Origin: an uncultured Hyphomonas sp.
Lineage (GTDB): Bacteria > Pseudomonadota > Alphaproteobacteria > Caulobacterales > Hyphomonadaceae
DNA length: 64,000 nt
Assembly (NCBI RefSeq): GCF_963677035.1
Contig: NZ_OY781472.1
Span: forward strand, 2,170,001-2,234,000
Direction: 5' to 3'
In this document: positions 31,813 to 39,906 of the stretch, piece by piece
Position numbering within the stretch: position 1 is the first letter of the stretch
How the letters are laid out: every line of letters begins with the position of its first letter
The notes under the pieces: generated by a model
Seen by the model: only the letters and a program-made list of their open reading frames with translations
Databases searched by the model: none
Told to the model about the DNA's origin: nothing
Translations under genes and position numbers: made by a program

Positions 31813-32621
31813 AGGCCAAACTCCACGAAGAGGGTCGACATGATATAGTTGGCGGCAAGCACCAGAACGGCGGCGCCAACCATGGACAGTGTTGCGGCCC
31901 GGCCAACGCCCGTTGCCCCGGCCTTGGACTGGTCACCCTGATAGCACCCCATCAGCGCGATGATGCCGCCGAACACGAACCCCTTGATGACACCGGTCAG
32001 CACATCGTTGCGGGTCATGAAATCCAGCGTGTTGCGCAGGTAGACCGTGGAGTCGAAGTCGAGGCCGTAGACTGAAACCAGCCAGCCGCCCATCACGCCG
32101 ATAATGTCTGCCACTACGACAAGCAGGGGCACGGCGACCAGCGCGGCGAGGAAGCGCGGCGCATAGAGGTAGCGGTAGCGGGACGCCGAAAGGGATTCCA
32201 GCGCGTCGATCTGTTCGGTCACCCGCATGGCGCCGATCTCAGCCGCGATCCCGGCAGAGACCCGGCCGGCCAGCATCAGCGCCGTGATACTGGCGCCCAG
32301 TTCGCGGGTGATGCCGAGGACAACGATGTTCGGCACGAATTGTTCGGCACCAAACCGGCCGCTGCCCTGATAGATGTTGAGTGCGAGCGCGGCGCCGATG
32401 AAAATCGCCGACATGCCGACCACGGGAAGGGAGTAGAACCCGATCTGGACGAACTGCTTCCAGATCTGTCCGAAATACCAGCGGGGTGAAAGCGCAGCCG
32501 CCTTCACCCGGGCCGAGAATGTGGCCAGCCGGCCGATCTCGGCAAAGAAGCCGAGGGTTGCTGCGCCGATCCAGGCCAGCGGATTGGGTATCCCGCGTTT
32601 ACGGGTAGATGCGTTCGACAC
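31809..32621 (-). CDS. mlaE: MlaE family phospholipid transport permease
   Basis: The permease partner of MlaF has about 270 residues. It has the amphipathic N-terminal segment WYFGQIWKQFVQIGFYSLPVVGMSAIFIGAALAL, the family hallmark, then QFVPNIVVLGITRELGASITALMLAGRVSAGIAAEIGAM with the conserved Glu/Gly/Arg EQ loop region. Further TM helices follow. The GTG at 32621, inside the end of alr, is preferred because the well-conserved part starts right after it; upstream ATGs overlap alr. It shares ATGA with mlaF downstream. Confidence 0.92.
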   Translation of the reverse strand: MSNASTRKRGIPNPLAWIGAATLGFFAEIGRLATFSARVKAAALSPRWYFGQIWKQFVQIGFYSLPVVGMSAIFIGAALALNIYQGSGRFGAEQFVPNIVVLGITRELGASITALMLAGRVSAGIAAEIGAMRVTEQIDALESLSASRYRYLYAPRFLAALVAVPLLVVVADIIGVMGGWLVSVYGLDFDSTVYLRNTLDFMTRNDVLTGVIKGFVFGGIIALMGCYQGDQSKAGATGVGRAATLSMVGAAVLVLAANYIMSTLFVEFGL

Positions 32622-33654
32622 GGGTCCCGAGTCCTGTAAGTAATTCGTAGCCGAGTGTATTGGCTCGTGTGGCCTGATCTTCGAGTTTGGCATGCGGGCC
32701 AAGGAATTCAACGCGGCGGCCTGCTTTTGCCACCTGTTGTGCTTTTGAAACATCAATTGTGATCAGATCCATCGTCACCCGCCCGGTGACCGGACAGGGC
32801 GCGCCGTCAAGCCATCCGATGAAACAGTTGGAGGCCGATCTCAGTATGCCGTCTGCGTAGCCAAGTCCAACGGTTGCCAGCAGCATGTCCTGACTGGCGG
32901 TAAATGTCCCGCCATACCCGACCGTTTCTCCCGCCTTGACCGGGAAGACGCTCATGATCTCCGCTTCGAGCGTCACAGCCTGTTCGAGCTGCACGCGTGC
33001 GGGCGGGGTGGAACCGCCATAAAGGGCGATGCCGGGGCGGGTCAGCTGGAACCCATAGTTGCGGCCGAGATAACAGCCAGCGGAATTGGCAAGGCTGGCC
33101 GGCACGCCGGGGAAGGCGGCGGTAATTTCGCGAAAGGCGGCGAGCTGGGCGGCGTTCAATTCGTGATCCGGTGTATCGGCGCAGGCCAGATGGCTCATCA
33201 CAAGGACCGGTTCCAGGGCGCGCAGCGCGTCGCCTTCCGTCTCCAGCACACGGGCGGGCAGGCCGAGCCGGTTCATGCCAGTGTCGAAATGCAGCGCGCA
33301 GGGCAGGTTCGCCGCATCCGCCCAGAGTCTGATCTGCGCTTCGCTGTTCAGCACGGCGGTCAGGGCATGTGCGTGGAACAGGTGCATGGTCGAGGGGGCC
33401 GGGCCGTTGAGAACGAAGATGGCCGGTTTGGCGCCGACCGCCTTGCGCACGACGGCACCCTCTTCAGGATAGGCGACAAAGAAGGTGCTGCACCCCGCCG
33501 CAGCGAGCGCTGCAGAGACACGGTCTGCACCCAGGCCATAGCCATTCGCCTTTACGACGGCCGCTGTGTCTGCCTTCGGATTCAGCCCTGCCAGCGTCCG
33601 CCAGTTGGCGACGATGTGGCTCAGGTGAACAGTGGCACGTGGCTCGGACGACAT
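32599..33654 (-). CDS. alr: Alanine racemase
   Basis: This PLP-dependent racemase supplies D-alanine for peptidoglycan. The 351-residue protein has the PLP-Lys motif AVVKANGYGLGADRV (Lys near 33), the RPGIALYGG-like segment LTRPGIALYGGSTPP (about 205-219) and VTMDLITIDVS in the C-terminal domain, with the catalytic Tyr in VGYGGTF. The ATG at 33654 fits the family's N-terminal strand (RATVHLSHIVANWR); a TTG at 33684 is an alternative. The stop lies 23 bp inside mlaE. Confidence 0.95.
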   Translation of the reverse strand: MSSEPRATVHLSHIVANWRTLAGLNPKADTAAVVKANGYGLGADRVSAALAAAGCSTFFVAYPEEGAVVRKAVGAKPAIFVLNGPAPSTMHLFHAHALTAVLNSEAQIRLWADAANLPCALHFDTGMNRLGLPARVLETEGDALRALEPVLVMSHLACADTPDHELNAAQLAAFREITAAFPGVPASLANSAGCYLGRNYGFQLTRPGIALYGGSTPPARVQLEQAVTLEAEIMSVFPVKAGETVGYGGTFTASQDMLLATVGLGYADGILRSASNCFIGWLDGAPCPVTGRVTMDLITIDVSKAQQVAKAGRRVEFLGPHAKLEDQATRANTLGYELLTGLGTRVERIYP

Positions 33655-33710
33655 GACTGCAGGGGTTAGTTGGCTTCTGCTCAAATGTCAGCCCGGCAAT
33701 GGCGGCACAG

Positions 33711-35162
33711 TCAGGTCTTTTCGCTATGGGCGAGCCAGGCAGAGCCCTTCATGTTCCAGACCGGTGTGAAGAAGATCATCCAGATGATCAGGATGATCAT
33801 GCCGCCCGCGGGCACGATGGCGATCTTTTCCGGCCCGAACAGGTCGACCAGGGCCCCCATCAGGAACGCGCCGAACGGGGCGCCTGCCATAAAGCCCAGC
33901 TGATAGATCGACAGGACCCGGGCGAGTTTCTCTTTCGGGGCGGCGTCCTGCACGATGGAGCGGCTCATGGCGATGGAAATGCCAGCGGCGAGCCCCCAGA
34001 CGAAGACGATGGTGAGGAAGCCCCAGTGCGGGATCGGCCACATCATCAGGAGGATGCTGAGCGATGCGAGGAATTGCGCGATCAGCAGCAGGCGCCCCTG
34101 CCGCTTGATGCGTTTGAAGACCGAAAGGACGACCGACGAGACGAACGCGCCCATCCAGAACGTCACGAACATGTCCCGGATCCCATCCGGCCCGAAGCCG
34201 TAGACATCGCGGTTCACGATGGGCAGCACGACGAGGAAGGCGCCGATCACGAAGATGCCAACGCCGAACATCAGGGCCGTCATGGCCCAGAGCTTGCCGT
34301 CGGACCGGACGGCATTGAACCCGTCTGCAATGTCGGCAAAGGCACCCTTGATGCCCCGTCCGCTGCTTAGCAGCTGGCGCCCTTTGCCGAGCCAGAGTGC
34401 AAATATGGCGCCGAGTGCGAGCACAGCGCCCTGAACGAAAAGAAGTTGCTGGGCCGGGATCGGGCCAATGCCGAAGCCGCCCAGCCAGTCCGGCATTTTG
34501 GTCAGCTTGTCGGCATATCCGCCAATGATCAGACCGCCGATCTGGGCGACGAACTGCGCCATCGTCGCCAGCGTCACGCCAAGCTGTAGCGTCACGCCCG
34601 ACCCGACCCGGGCGCGGCGCTCGACCACTTCATTCACGATGGAGTCGCGGGCGGGCATCATGAAAGCGCCAACCGTGCCGATCGTCAGGCCATACGCAAT
34701 CATCGCAGGGTATGTGAGCGTGCCCTTCCAGACAAAAGCTGCAAGGGCGAGGGCGGGCGCTGCGGCCAACAGATGCAGCAGGATAAGCAAGCGTTTGCCG
34801 TCCGCCCGTTCAGCAACGACGCCGCCCAGCAGCAGGAAGATGACCGACGGGCCGGACAAGGCCATATTGGCAAGGCCCAGAGCGAGGCCATCCCGGTGCA
34901 GGTGATGCGGGTCAGTGATCAGATAGGGGAACAGCACCATCTGCAGGCCGAACGCCATGAACCAGCTGCACTGAACCAGAAGATAGGCGGGTAGCTCGAT
35001 CTTGACGACCCGGCGGACCCGGCGCGCCCGCAAGTGCGTCGCCGTCGACAACAGGGAGGCGCCCGCCGTCAGCGCTTCGCTGACGCCGCTGACCGGCGAG
35101 GTAACATCGCCCGCGGCTTCCTCGGTAATCTCGTCGGCAATGGATTCGGCTGGGTCTTTCAT
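33711..35162 (-). CDS. MFS transporter
   Basis: This 483-residue major facilitator protein has about 12 TM helices. The N-terminal cytoplasmic part (residues 1-50) is acidic and Ala/Thr-rich. A motif-A-like loop GGVVAERADGKRLLIL lies near residues 115-130, and the RKD-like region around GGYADKLTKMPDW is in the middle. The sequence resembles the MFS_3/EntS-like exporter group. The substrate cannot be told. It is the most upstream gene of the long minus-strand run. Confidence 0.88.
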   Translation of the reverse strand: MKDPAESIADEITEEAAGDVTSPVSGVSEALTAGASLLSTATHLRARRVRRVVKIELPAYLLVQCSWFMAFGLQMVLFPYLITDPHHLHRDGLALGLANMALSGPSVIFLLLGGVVAERADGKRLLILLHLLAAAPALALAAFVWKGTLTYPAMIAYGLTIGTVGAFMMPARDSIVNEVVERRARVGSGVTLQLGVTLATMAQFVAQIGGLIIGGYADKLTKMPDWLGGFGIGPIPAQQLLFVQGAVLALGAIFALWLGKGRQLLSSGRGIKGAFADIADGFNAVRSDGKLWAMTALMFGVGIFVIGAFLVVLPIVNRDVYGFGPDGIRDMFVTFWMGAFVSSVVLSVFKRIKRQGRLLLIAQFLASLSILLMMWPIPHWGFLTIVFVWGLAAGISIAMSRSIVQDAAPKEKLARVLSIYQLGFMAGAPFGAFLMGALVDLFGPEKIAIVPAGGMIILIIWMIFFTPVWNMKGSAWLAHSEKT

Positions 35163-35308
35163 TCATCCTCCCACTGGATGCGGGACATTAGGTAGGCCGG
35201 GCTGGGATGGAAAGCCCGCTTCGCCACAGAAACGCCGGGTTTCAACCAGTTGCGCTGCGGCGTCACGACCGGTAGCGTTAATGAACCTGCCGTTTTTCAG
35301 GGTGGACC

Positions 35309-35767
35309 ATGCGTATATTCAGACATCTCATCAGTTGGGCGCTCGCGCTGTTCCTGATCGCCATGTTCATCCAGTCAACGATCGCGCCATTGCCGGATCC
35401 GCCCGAGGGCTCGGTGAAGCTGTTTGATGCGCCAGGCCAGAATATCGTCTTCCAGACCATTGCCGAGCGCTCGGGCGTTTCCCTGTTCGAGCCGGCAGGC
35501 CGCTTCGTGATTGCGGTTGTCGAATTACTGGCCGCCTTTTTCCTGTTGCTGCCGTTCTCGCGGCGGTTCGGGGCGGCGCTTGCGGCACTGGTTTGCGGCG
35601 CCGCCATTGCGTTTCACCTGTCTCCCTGGCTGGGCCGGGAGGTCCCAATCTCGCTGGATCCGGCGAGCACTGCGACGGACGGAGGACAGCTGTTCATGCT
35701 GTCGATCCTGATGCTGGTGGCCAGCCTGCTGGTGCTGGTTGTGCATCCGGGCCGTATCCGCGGATAG
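35309..35767 (+). CDS. Four-TM membrane protein (DoxX-like)
   Basis: The 152-residue protein has four hydrophobic segments: LISWALALFLIAMFIQSTI, FVIAVVELLAAFFLLLP, FGAALAALVCGAAIAFHL and LFMLSILMLVASLLVLVV. A loop between segments 1 and 2 contains FEPAGRFVIA, and FHLSPWLG follows segment 3, as in DoxX-like proteins. DoxX assignment is tentative and no partner suggests a function. It is divergent from the MFS gene. Confidence 0.65.
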   Translation: MRIFRHLISWALALFLIAMFIQSTIAPLPDPPEGSVKLFDAPGQNIVFQTIAERSGVSLFEPAGRFVIAVVELLAAFFLLLPFSRRFGAALAALVCGAAIAFHLSPWLGREVPISLDPASTATDGGQLFMLSILMLVASLLVLVVHPGRIRG

Positions 35768-35842
35768 CGGTCCGGCGCGCATTCCACCCCTCGTTAACTG
35801 TTTCCTGCGACCCTTTGATGGTTCAACGGATACGAATTCGAC

Positions 35843-37045
35843 ATGGAATCGATCGAACAGGCCGAAAAGCCACGCATCGGGCGCGCGCGGAACACGCTGT
35901 TCCGGCGGTTGGTGGATATTGTTTCGATGCCATCCGGCGGGCGCCTGACCCAGCAGGATCGCCACATGGCCGCCGACATCCTACTCGACATGCTGTTCCA
36001 TGCTGACAATGAAGACCGCGCCATGTGCGCCCGCCGTCTGGCCCAGAGCAAGGAAGCCCCCCGGCGCCTGCTGCGCTATCTCGCGCAATGCCCCTACGCG
36101 ATCGCGGCGCCCCTGCTGGAGGAGAACGACGCTTTCGATGCCTGTGACCTTCGGGATATTGCCATGACGGGCACGCCCGATCACCGGCTGGCGATTGCCA
36201 AGCGCAAAAGCGTTCCGGGATTGGTCAGCGACTATCTCGCCGAAGAGGGCGAGGATCACGTGGTGAAAGAGCTGGTTTTGAACAATGGCGCGGAGTTGCC
36301 GGAGCAGGCGATCGACAAACTTGTCCGCCGGTCGCGCGACGTTCCGGCCCTGTGCCCGATCATTGCAGACCGGCTGGAGACTATCCCGTCTCACGCGCTG
36401 ACCTTGTTCTGGTGGGCCGATGGGCCGACCCGGAAGCGGATTCTCCAGCGTTATGCCTCAGACCGGCTCGAAATCATCGATTCGTGCAAGGATGTCTTCG
36501 AGATGATGGCGGAGGAGCAATGGGCCGATCCGGTGGCACGAAAGGCCATCCAGCTGATTGAGCGCCGCCAGCGCAACCGTGCCGCACTCGAACGCAGTCC
36601 CTTCGACAGCCTGGAAAGCGCGATCAATGCGGCCGCGATCAATGGCATGGATGCGGACACCGCTCAGGAGATTGGCTACCTGTCAGGGGTCAAACCTGTG
36701 ACGGCTGCCAAAATTTTGGGCGATGAGGGTGGCGAAGCCCTGGCCGTGCTGTGCAAGGCGACCGGCGTAAAGCGGGATTTCCTGCCCGTCCTCTGGGCGG
36801 CGCTCAAGAAACCCCTCGAACTGGAGGAGGGGGTTATCCATCCCCAATACCAGCATGTCTCTGAAGTTTATGAGATTTTGAGCGTGGCCAAGGCGCAGAC
36901 CATCCTGCGCTACTGGAACTGGGCGTTGTCGACCGCGTATTCGCCCGGCGCCGTTCAGGCCGGCGCAGGAACGCCTATGCCAGCGAATGAGGAAGCAGAG
37001 TTCTCTGCAGCACAGCGTACAGCACGTCTGGTTTTTGGCAGATAA
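35843..37045 (+). CDS. DUF2336 domain-containing protein
   Basis: This 400-residue soluble helical protein has the DUF2336 character of alphaproteobacteria: repeated short helices with RRLAQSKEAPRRLLRYLAQ, repeated Leu/Ala/Glu patterns and YLSGVKPVTAAKILGDEGGEALAVLCKA in the C-terminal half. The family resembles HEAT-like repeats and has no assigned function. No membrane segment or catalytic motif is visible. The Mrp operon begins 97 bp downstream on the same strand, but a functional link is not evident. Confidence 0.85.
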   Translation: MESIEQAEKPRIGRARNTLFRRLVDIVSMPSGGRLTQQDRHMAADILLDMLFHADNEDRAMCARRLAQSKEAPRRLLRYLAQCPYAIAAPLLEENDAFDACDLRDIAMTGTPDHRLAIAKRKSVPGLVSDYLAEEGEDHVVKELVLNNGAELPEQAIDKLVRRSRDVPALCPIIADRLETIPSHALTLFWWADGPTRKRILQRYASDRLEIIDSCKDVFEMMAEEQWADPVARKAIQLIERRQRNRAALERSPFDSLESAINAAAINGMDADTAQEIGYLSGVKPVTAAKILGDEGGEALAVLCKATGVKRDFLPVLWAALKKPLELEEGVIHPQYQHVSEVYEILSVAKAQTILRYWNWALSTAYSPGAVQAGAGTPMPANEEAEFSAAQRTARLVFGR

Positions 37046-37142
37046 CCGTTCAAAACTGCAAAACAGTCTCAAACGGGCTTTTCAAAACCACTTTACACCT
37101 TTAGTCCCATCCCGGGTAAGGGCTATAGAAAGAGGGTTGCGC

Positions 37143-37631
37143 GTGGCGTATTTCCTGGGGCTGGTACTGGCTTTGGCGGCGTTCTGGCTCGGGATGTCCG
37201 GCCATAACACGCCAATGATTCTCTCTTTGGGCGGCGTGTCGCTCATCGTGACGTGTATTCTCGCCTACAGGCTGGACATCATCGACCGTGAAGGCGCGCC
37301 CTATGTACGCCTCGTCGGTTTCATTCTCTACTTCCCGTGGCTGGCAAAAGAGATCGTTAAGGCGAACATCAGCGTGATCCGCGCCTGCCTGAAAGCCGAT
37401 CTGGATATCGCGCCGGCTCTGGTGAAGGTGAAAACGATCTGCAAGTCAGACCTCGCCAAGGTGACCTTCGCCAACTCCATCACGCTGACGCCCGGAACCG
37501 TGACCGTAGAGATCGAGGGCGACAAGCTGCTGGTGCACGGACTTTACGAACAGGATTCCCAGCCGGAAGCCTTCGCTGAAATGGACCAGCGCTCCGCCCG
37601 CGCGATTGACGGAAAGGGAGCCGCTGCATGA
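37143..37631 (+). CDS. mrpE: Na+/H+ antiporter subunit E
   Basis: The first gene of the Mrp operon encodes 162 residues with two or three TM segments (LVLALAAFWLGMSG, ILSLGGVSLIVTCILAY) and the hallmark FILYFPWLAKEIVKANISVIRACL, followed by FANSITLTPGTVTVEIEGDKLLVHGL. MrpE is essential for stable assembly of the antiporter. The GTG at 37143 is preceded by GAGGG; the frame is open further upstream, but the family's N terminus begins here. The stop overlaps the mrpF ATG. Confidence 0.93.
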   Translation: MAYFLGLVLALAAFWLGMSGHNTPMILSLGGVSLIVTCILAYRLDIIDREGAPYVRLVGFILYFPWLAKEIVKANISVIRACLKADLDIAPALVKVKTICKSDLAKVTFANSITLTPGTVTVEIEGDKLLVHGLYEQDSQPEAFAEMDQRSARAIDGKGAAA

Positions 37632-37924
37632 TTGCCGCCGCGCTGATCGCGATTTTGTTCGGTATGGCGTTGCTTCTGCTGCGCGCCTTCATCGGACCTA
37701 CGCTCTACGACCGCATCCTCGCGGTGAACTCGTTCGGGACCAAGACGGTGCTGGCGCTCGGTCTTCTGGGATTTGTGATGGACCGGCCGGAATTCCTCGA
37801 CATTGCCATCACCTACGCGCTGATCAACTTCGTTTCGACGATCGCGATCCTGAAATTCTTCCGCTACCGGTCTTTCCAGGTGCCGCTGGTGCGCCGTGGC
37901 CAGGGAGGCAATGCCGATGGCTGA
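37628..37924 (+). CDS. mrpF: Monovalent cation/H+ antiporter subunit F
   Basis: This 98-residue protein has three TM segments with the family's RAFIGPTLYDRILAVNSFGTKTVLAL (about 21-46) and DIAITYALINFVSTIAILKFFR. These match MrpF, a small subunit that contributes to the sodium path. It overlaps mrpE by ATGA and mrpG by 8 bp, so translation is coupled. Confidence 0.95.
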   Translation: MIAAALIAILFGMALLLLRAFIGPTLYDRILAVNSFGTKTVLALGLLGFVMDRPEFLDIAITYALINFVSTIAILKFFRYRSFQVPLVRRGQGGNADG

Positions 37925-38288
37925 GTTCTTCGCTGACCTTCTGGGATACTGGGAAATTATCCGGTTTCCGCTCGGCGCCCTGATGTGCCTTGGCGGCGCG
38001 CTTCTGTGCCTGATCGGCACCGTGGGCGTGCTGCGTTTCCCGGACATCTACACACGGCTTCATGCTGCTTCGATCACCGATACGTCGGGGGCAGGGCTGG
38101 TGCTGATCGGCATGATGCTGATTGCGCCCGGCTGGCTGGTGATTGCGAAACTGTTCGCGATTTGCGTCTTCATCTTCCTGACCAGCCCGACGGCGTCGCA
38201 CGCGCTGGCCAATGCGGCCCATACCGCCGGGGTCCAGCCGATCATCGGACGGGTCGGAACATCTGAAGCAGAAGGGGAGGACGCCTGA
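37917..38288 (+). CDS. mrpG: Monovalent cation/H+ antiporter subunit G
   Basis: This 123-residue protein has three TM helices and the MrpG signature GTVGVLRFPDIYTRLHAASITDTSGAGLVL (about 36-65), then LTSPTASHALANAAHTAGV. The ATG at 37917 has GGGAGG 8 bases upstream; ATG at 37911 is too close. It overlaps mrpF by 8 bp and its stop overlaps the next ATG by one base. Confidence 0.94.
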   Translation: MAEFFADLLGYWEIIRFPLGALMCLGGALLCLIGTVGVLRFPDIYTRLHAASITDTSGAGLVLIGMMLIAPGWLVIAKLFAICVFIFLTSPTASHALANAAHTAGVQPIIGRVGTSEAEGEDA

Positions 38289-38929
38289 TGCACAGCATGT
38301 TCAACGGCGATTTCGGCATCGTCCTCGTCAACATTTTCCTGCTCGGCATCCTGTTTGCGACCGCGGTGGCAATTGCGCGGATGCGCAGCCTGTTCGCCAT
38401 CGTGATGCTGTCGGGCATCTACTCGCTCGTGTCAGCGGCCTGGTATGTCGCTGTCGACGCGGTGGACGTTGCCTTTACCGAGGCGGCCGTCGGTGCGGGC
38501 ATGTCGACCGTCGTCCTGCTGGGCGCCATGCTGCTTACCTCGCGCACGGCGAAACCGGAGAAATTCTTCTTCCGTCTTGGCCCGCTGCTCGTCTGCCTGG
38601 CGACCGGCGCGGCTCTTATCTACGCAACGGTTGATCTTCCGGCGCTTGGTGATGCATCGTCTCCGGCGAATACCGGTGTGGGGCTCACCTATCTGAAGGT
38701 TGCCTGGTTCGACACCGCCATTCCAAACGTCGTGACGCCGGTGCTGGCCAGCTATCGTGGTTTCGATACGCTGGGCGAGACAACCGTTGTGTTCACAGCA
38801 GGTCTGGCTGTGGCACTGCTGCTGGGCTTCGGCGAGCGCTCGTTGGCCGAGCGTATCCGCAATGAAGGCCGGTCCGGCGATCGCGGCACCACCAAGACCT
38901 CCGCTGCCCGTGACGAGGATCCTTCATGA
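38288..38929 (+). CDS. MrpA C-terminal-type subunit (MbhD+MbhE)
   Basis: The 213-residue membrane protein corresponds to the C-terminal part of MrpA, encoded separately here as in Mbh-type systems. An MbhD region lies at about 15-85 (FAIVMLSGIYSLVSAAWYVAVDAVDVAFTEAAVGAGMSTVV, the DVAxTEAAVGAG motif), and an MbhE-like region lies about 120-190 (TAIPNVVTPVLASYRGFDTLGETTVVFTAGLAVALLL). The residues around TEAAVG are expected in the proton path. This split places the operon closer to Mbh/Mrp hybrids than to the seven-gene Bacillus operon. Confidence 0.9.
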   Translation: MHSMFNGDFGIVLVNIFLLGILFATAVAIARMRSLFAIVMLSGIYSLVSAAWYVAVDAVDVAFTEAAVGAGMSTVVLLGAMLLTSRTAKPEKFFFRLGPLLVCLATGAALIYATVDLPALGDASSPANTGVGLTYLKVAWFDTAIPNVVTPVLASYRGFDTLGETTVVFTAGLAVALLLGFGERSLAERIRNEGRSGDRGTTKTSAARDEDPS

Positions 38930-39378
38930 ATACTGATCATCACGTCATCCTGCGCGTTATCGCGAAGATGCTGATCCCTGTGATCACCATCTTCGCCTTT
39001 TATGTTCAGTTCCACGGCGACTTTGGCCCGGGCGGCGGGTTCCAGGCCGGTGTCATTATCGCTGTTGCGATCATTCTCTATGCATTGGTCTTCGGCGTCC
39101 CGGCGGCAATGCGCGCGGTTCCGCCCGGTTTCACACGCTCGCTCGCTGCGGTCGGGGTGATGATCTATGCCGGTGTTGGTTTCTGGGCGATGCTGCAGGG
39201 CGGAAATTATCTGGAATACCAGGCCCTGTTCCACGAGCCGCCCGGCGAGCACCATGGCCAGCACATCGGGATTCTCCTGATCGAGCTTGGGGTGCTGTGC
39301 GGCGTGTCCGGCGCGATGCTGACGATCTTCTACGCCTTTGCCGGCCGTGTGGCCGAAATCCGCGACGAGGACTGGTAA
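38926..39378 (+). CDS. mrpB: Na+/H+ antiporter subunit B
   Basis: This 150-residue protein has four TM segments. MnhB/MrpB hallmarks are VILRVIAKMLIPVITIFAFYVQFHGDFGPGGGFQAGVIIAVAIILYAL (about 5-52) and HIGILLIELGVLCGVSGAMLTIFYAFAGR (about 108-136). It overlaps the previous gene by ATGA. Confidence 0.94.
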   Translation: MNTDHHVILRVIAKMLIPVITIFAFYVQFHGDFGPGGGFQAGVIIAVAIILYALVFGVPAAMRAVPPGFTRSLAAVGVMIYAGVGFWAMLQGGNYLEYQALFHEPPGEHHGQHIGILLIELGVLCGVSGAMLTIFYAFAGRVAEIRDEDW

Positions 39379-39381
39379 GAC

Positions 39382-39906
39382 ATGCTGGAATTCCTTCTCG
39401 AGCGCGCCAACTACTGGGTCGTCATCGTTCTGATGATGATTGGCCTCTATATTACTTTCGCATCGCAGAACCTGATCAAGCGGATGGTCGGCCTTGGCCT
39501 GTTCCAGACCACGATCTGTCTGTTCTATGTGACCCTCGGCAAAGTGTCCGGCGGCACGGCGCCGATCCTGTTCGGAGCTGACGCCATTGAGCATCATGGT
39601 GCGGGTCACGGGGCAGAGGCCGAGGGCGGCCACGCTGCGCTGGACGCCGTGCTCGCCGCCGGGGGCGAACACGCAGGCCGCGTGGCGCATCTCACCAACA
39701 CCTATTCCAACCCGCTTCCGCATGTCCTGATGCTGACCGCGATCGTCGTCGGCGTGGCGACGCTGTCGGTCGGCCTCGCCCTGGTTGTGCGGATCCGGGA
39801 AGCCTATGGCTCGATCGAGAATGACGAAGTGAACGAAATCGATCTTGAAACCGCGTTGGCCCAGCATGCCGAGGCAGAAAAAGCCGTGAGCGAGGCGACC
39901 GCATGA
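39382..39906 (+). CDS. mrpC: Cation/H+ antiporter subunit C (NuoK-like) with a His-rich insertion
   Basis: This 174-residue NuoK-type subunit has three TM segments (YWVVIVLMMIGLYITF, GLGLFQTTICLFYVTLG, LMLTAIVVGVATLSVGLALVVRI) and the typical SNPLPHVLMLTAIVVG. Between TM2 and TM3 it has a loop of about 45 residues with six histidines (positions about 66-100). Typical MrpC proteins are about 110 residues with a short loop. The loop may face the periplasm or cytoplasm and could bind metal or sense pH (inference). It overlaps the next gene by ATGA. Confidence 0.92.
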   Translation: MLEFLLERANYWVVIVLMMIGLYITFASQNLIKRMVGLGLFQTTICLFYVTLGKVSGGTAPILFGADAIEHHGAGHGAEAEGGHAALDAVLAAGGEHAGRVAHLTNTYSNPLPHVLMLTAIVVGVATLSVGLALVVRIREAYGSIENDEVNEIDLETALAQHAEAEKAVSEATA

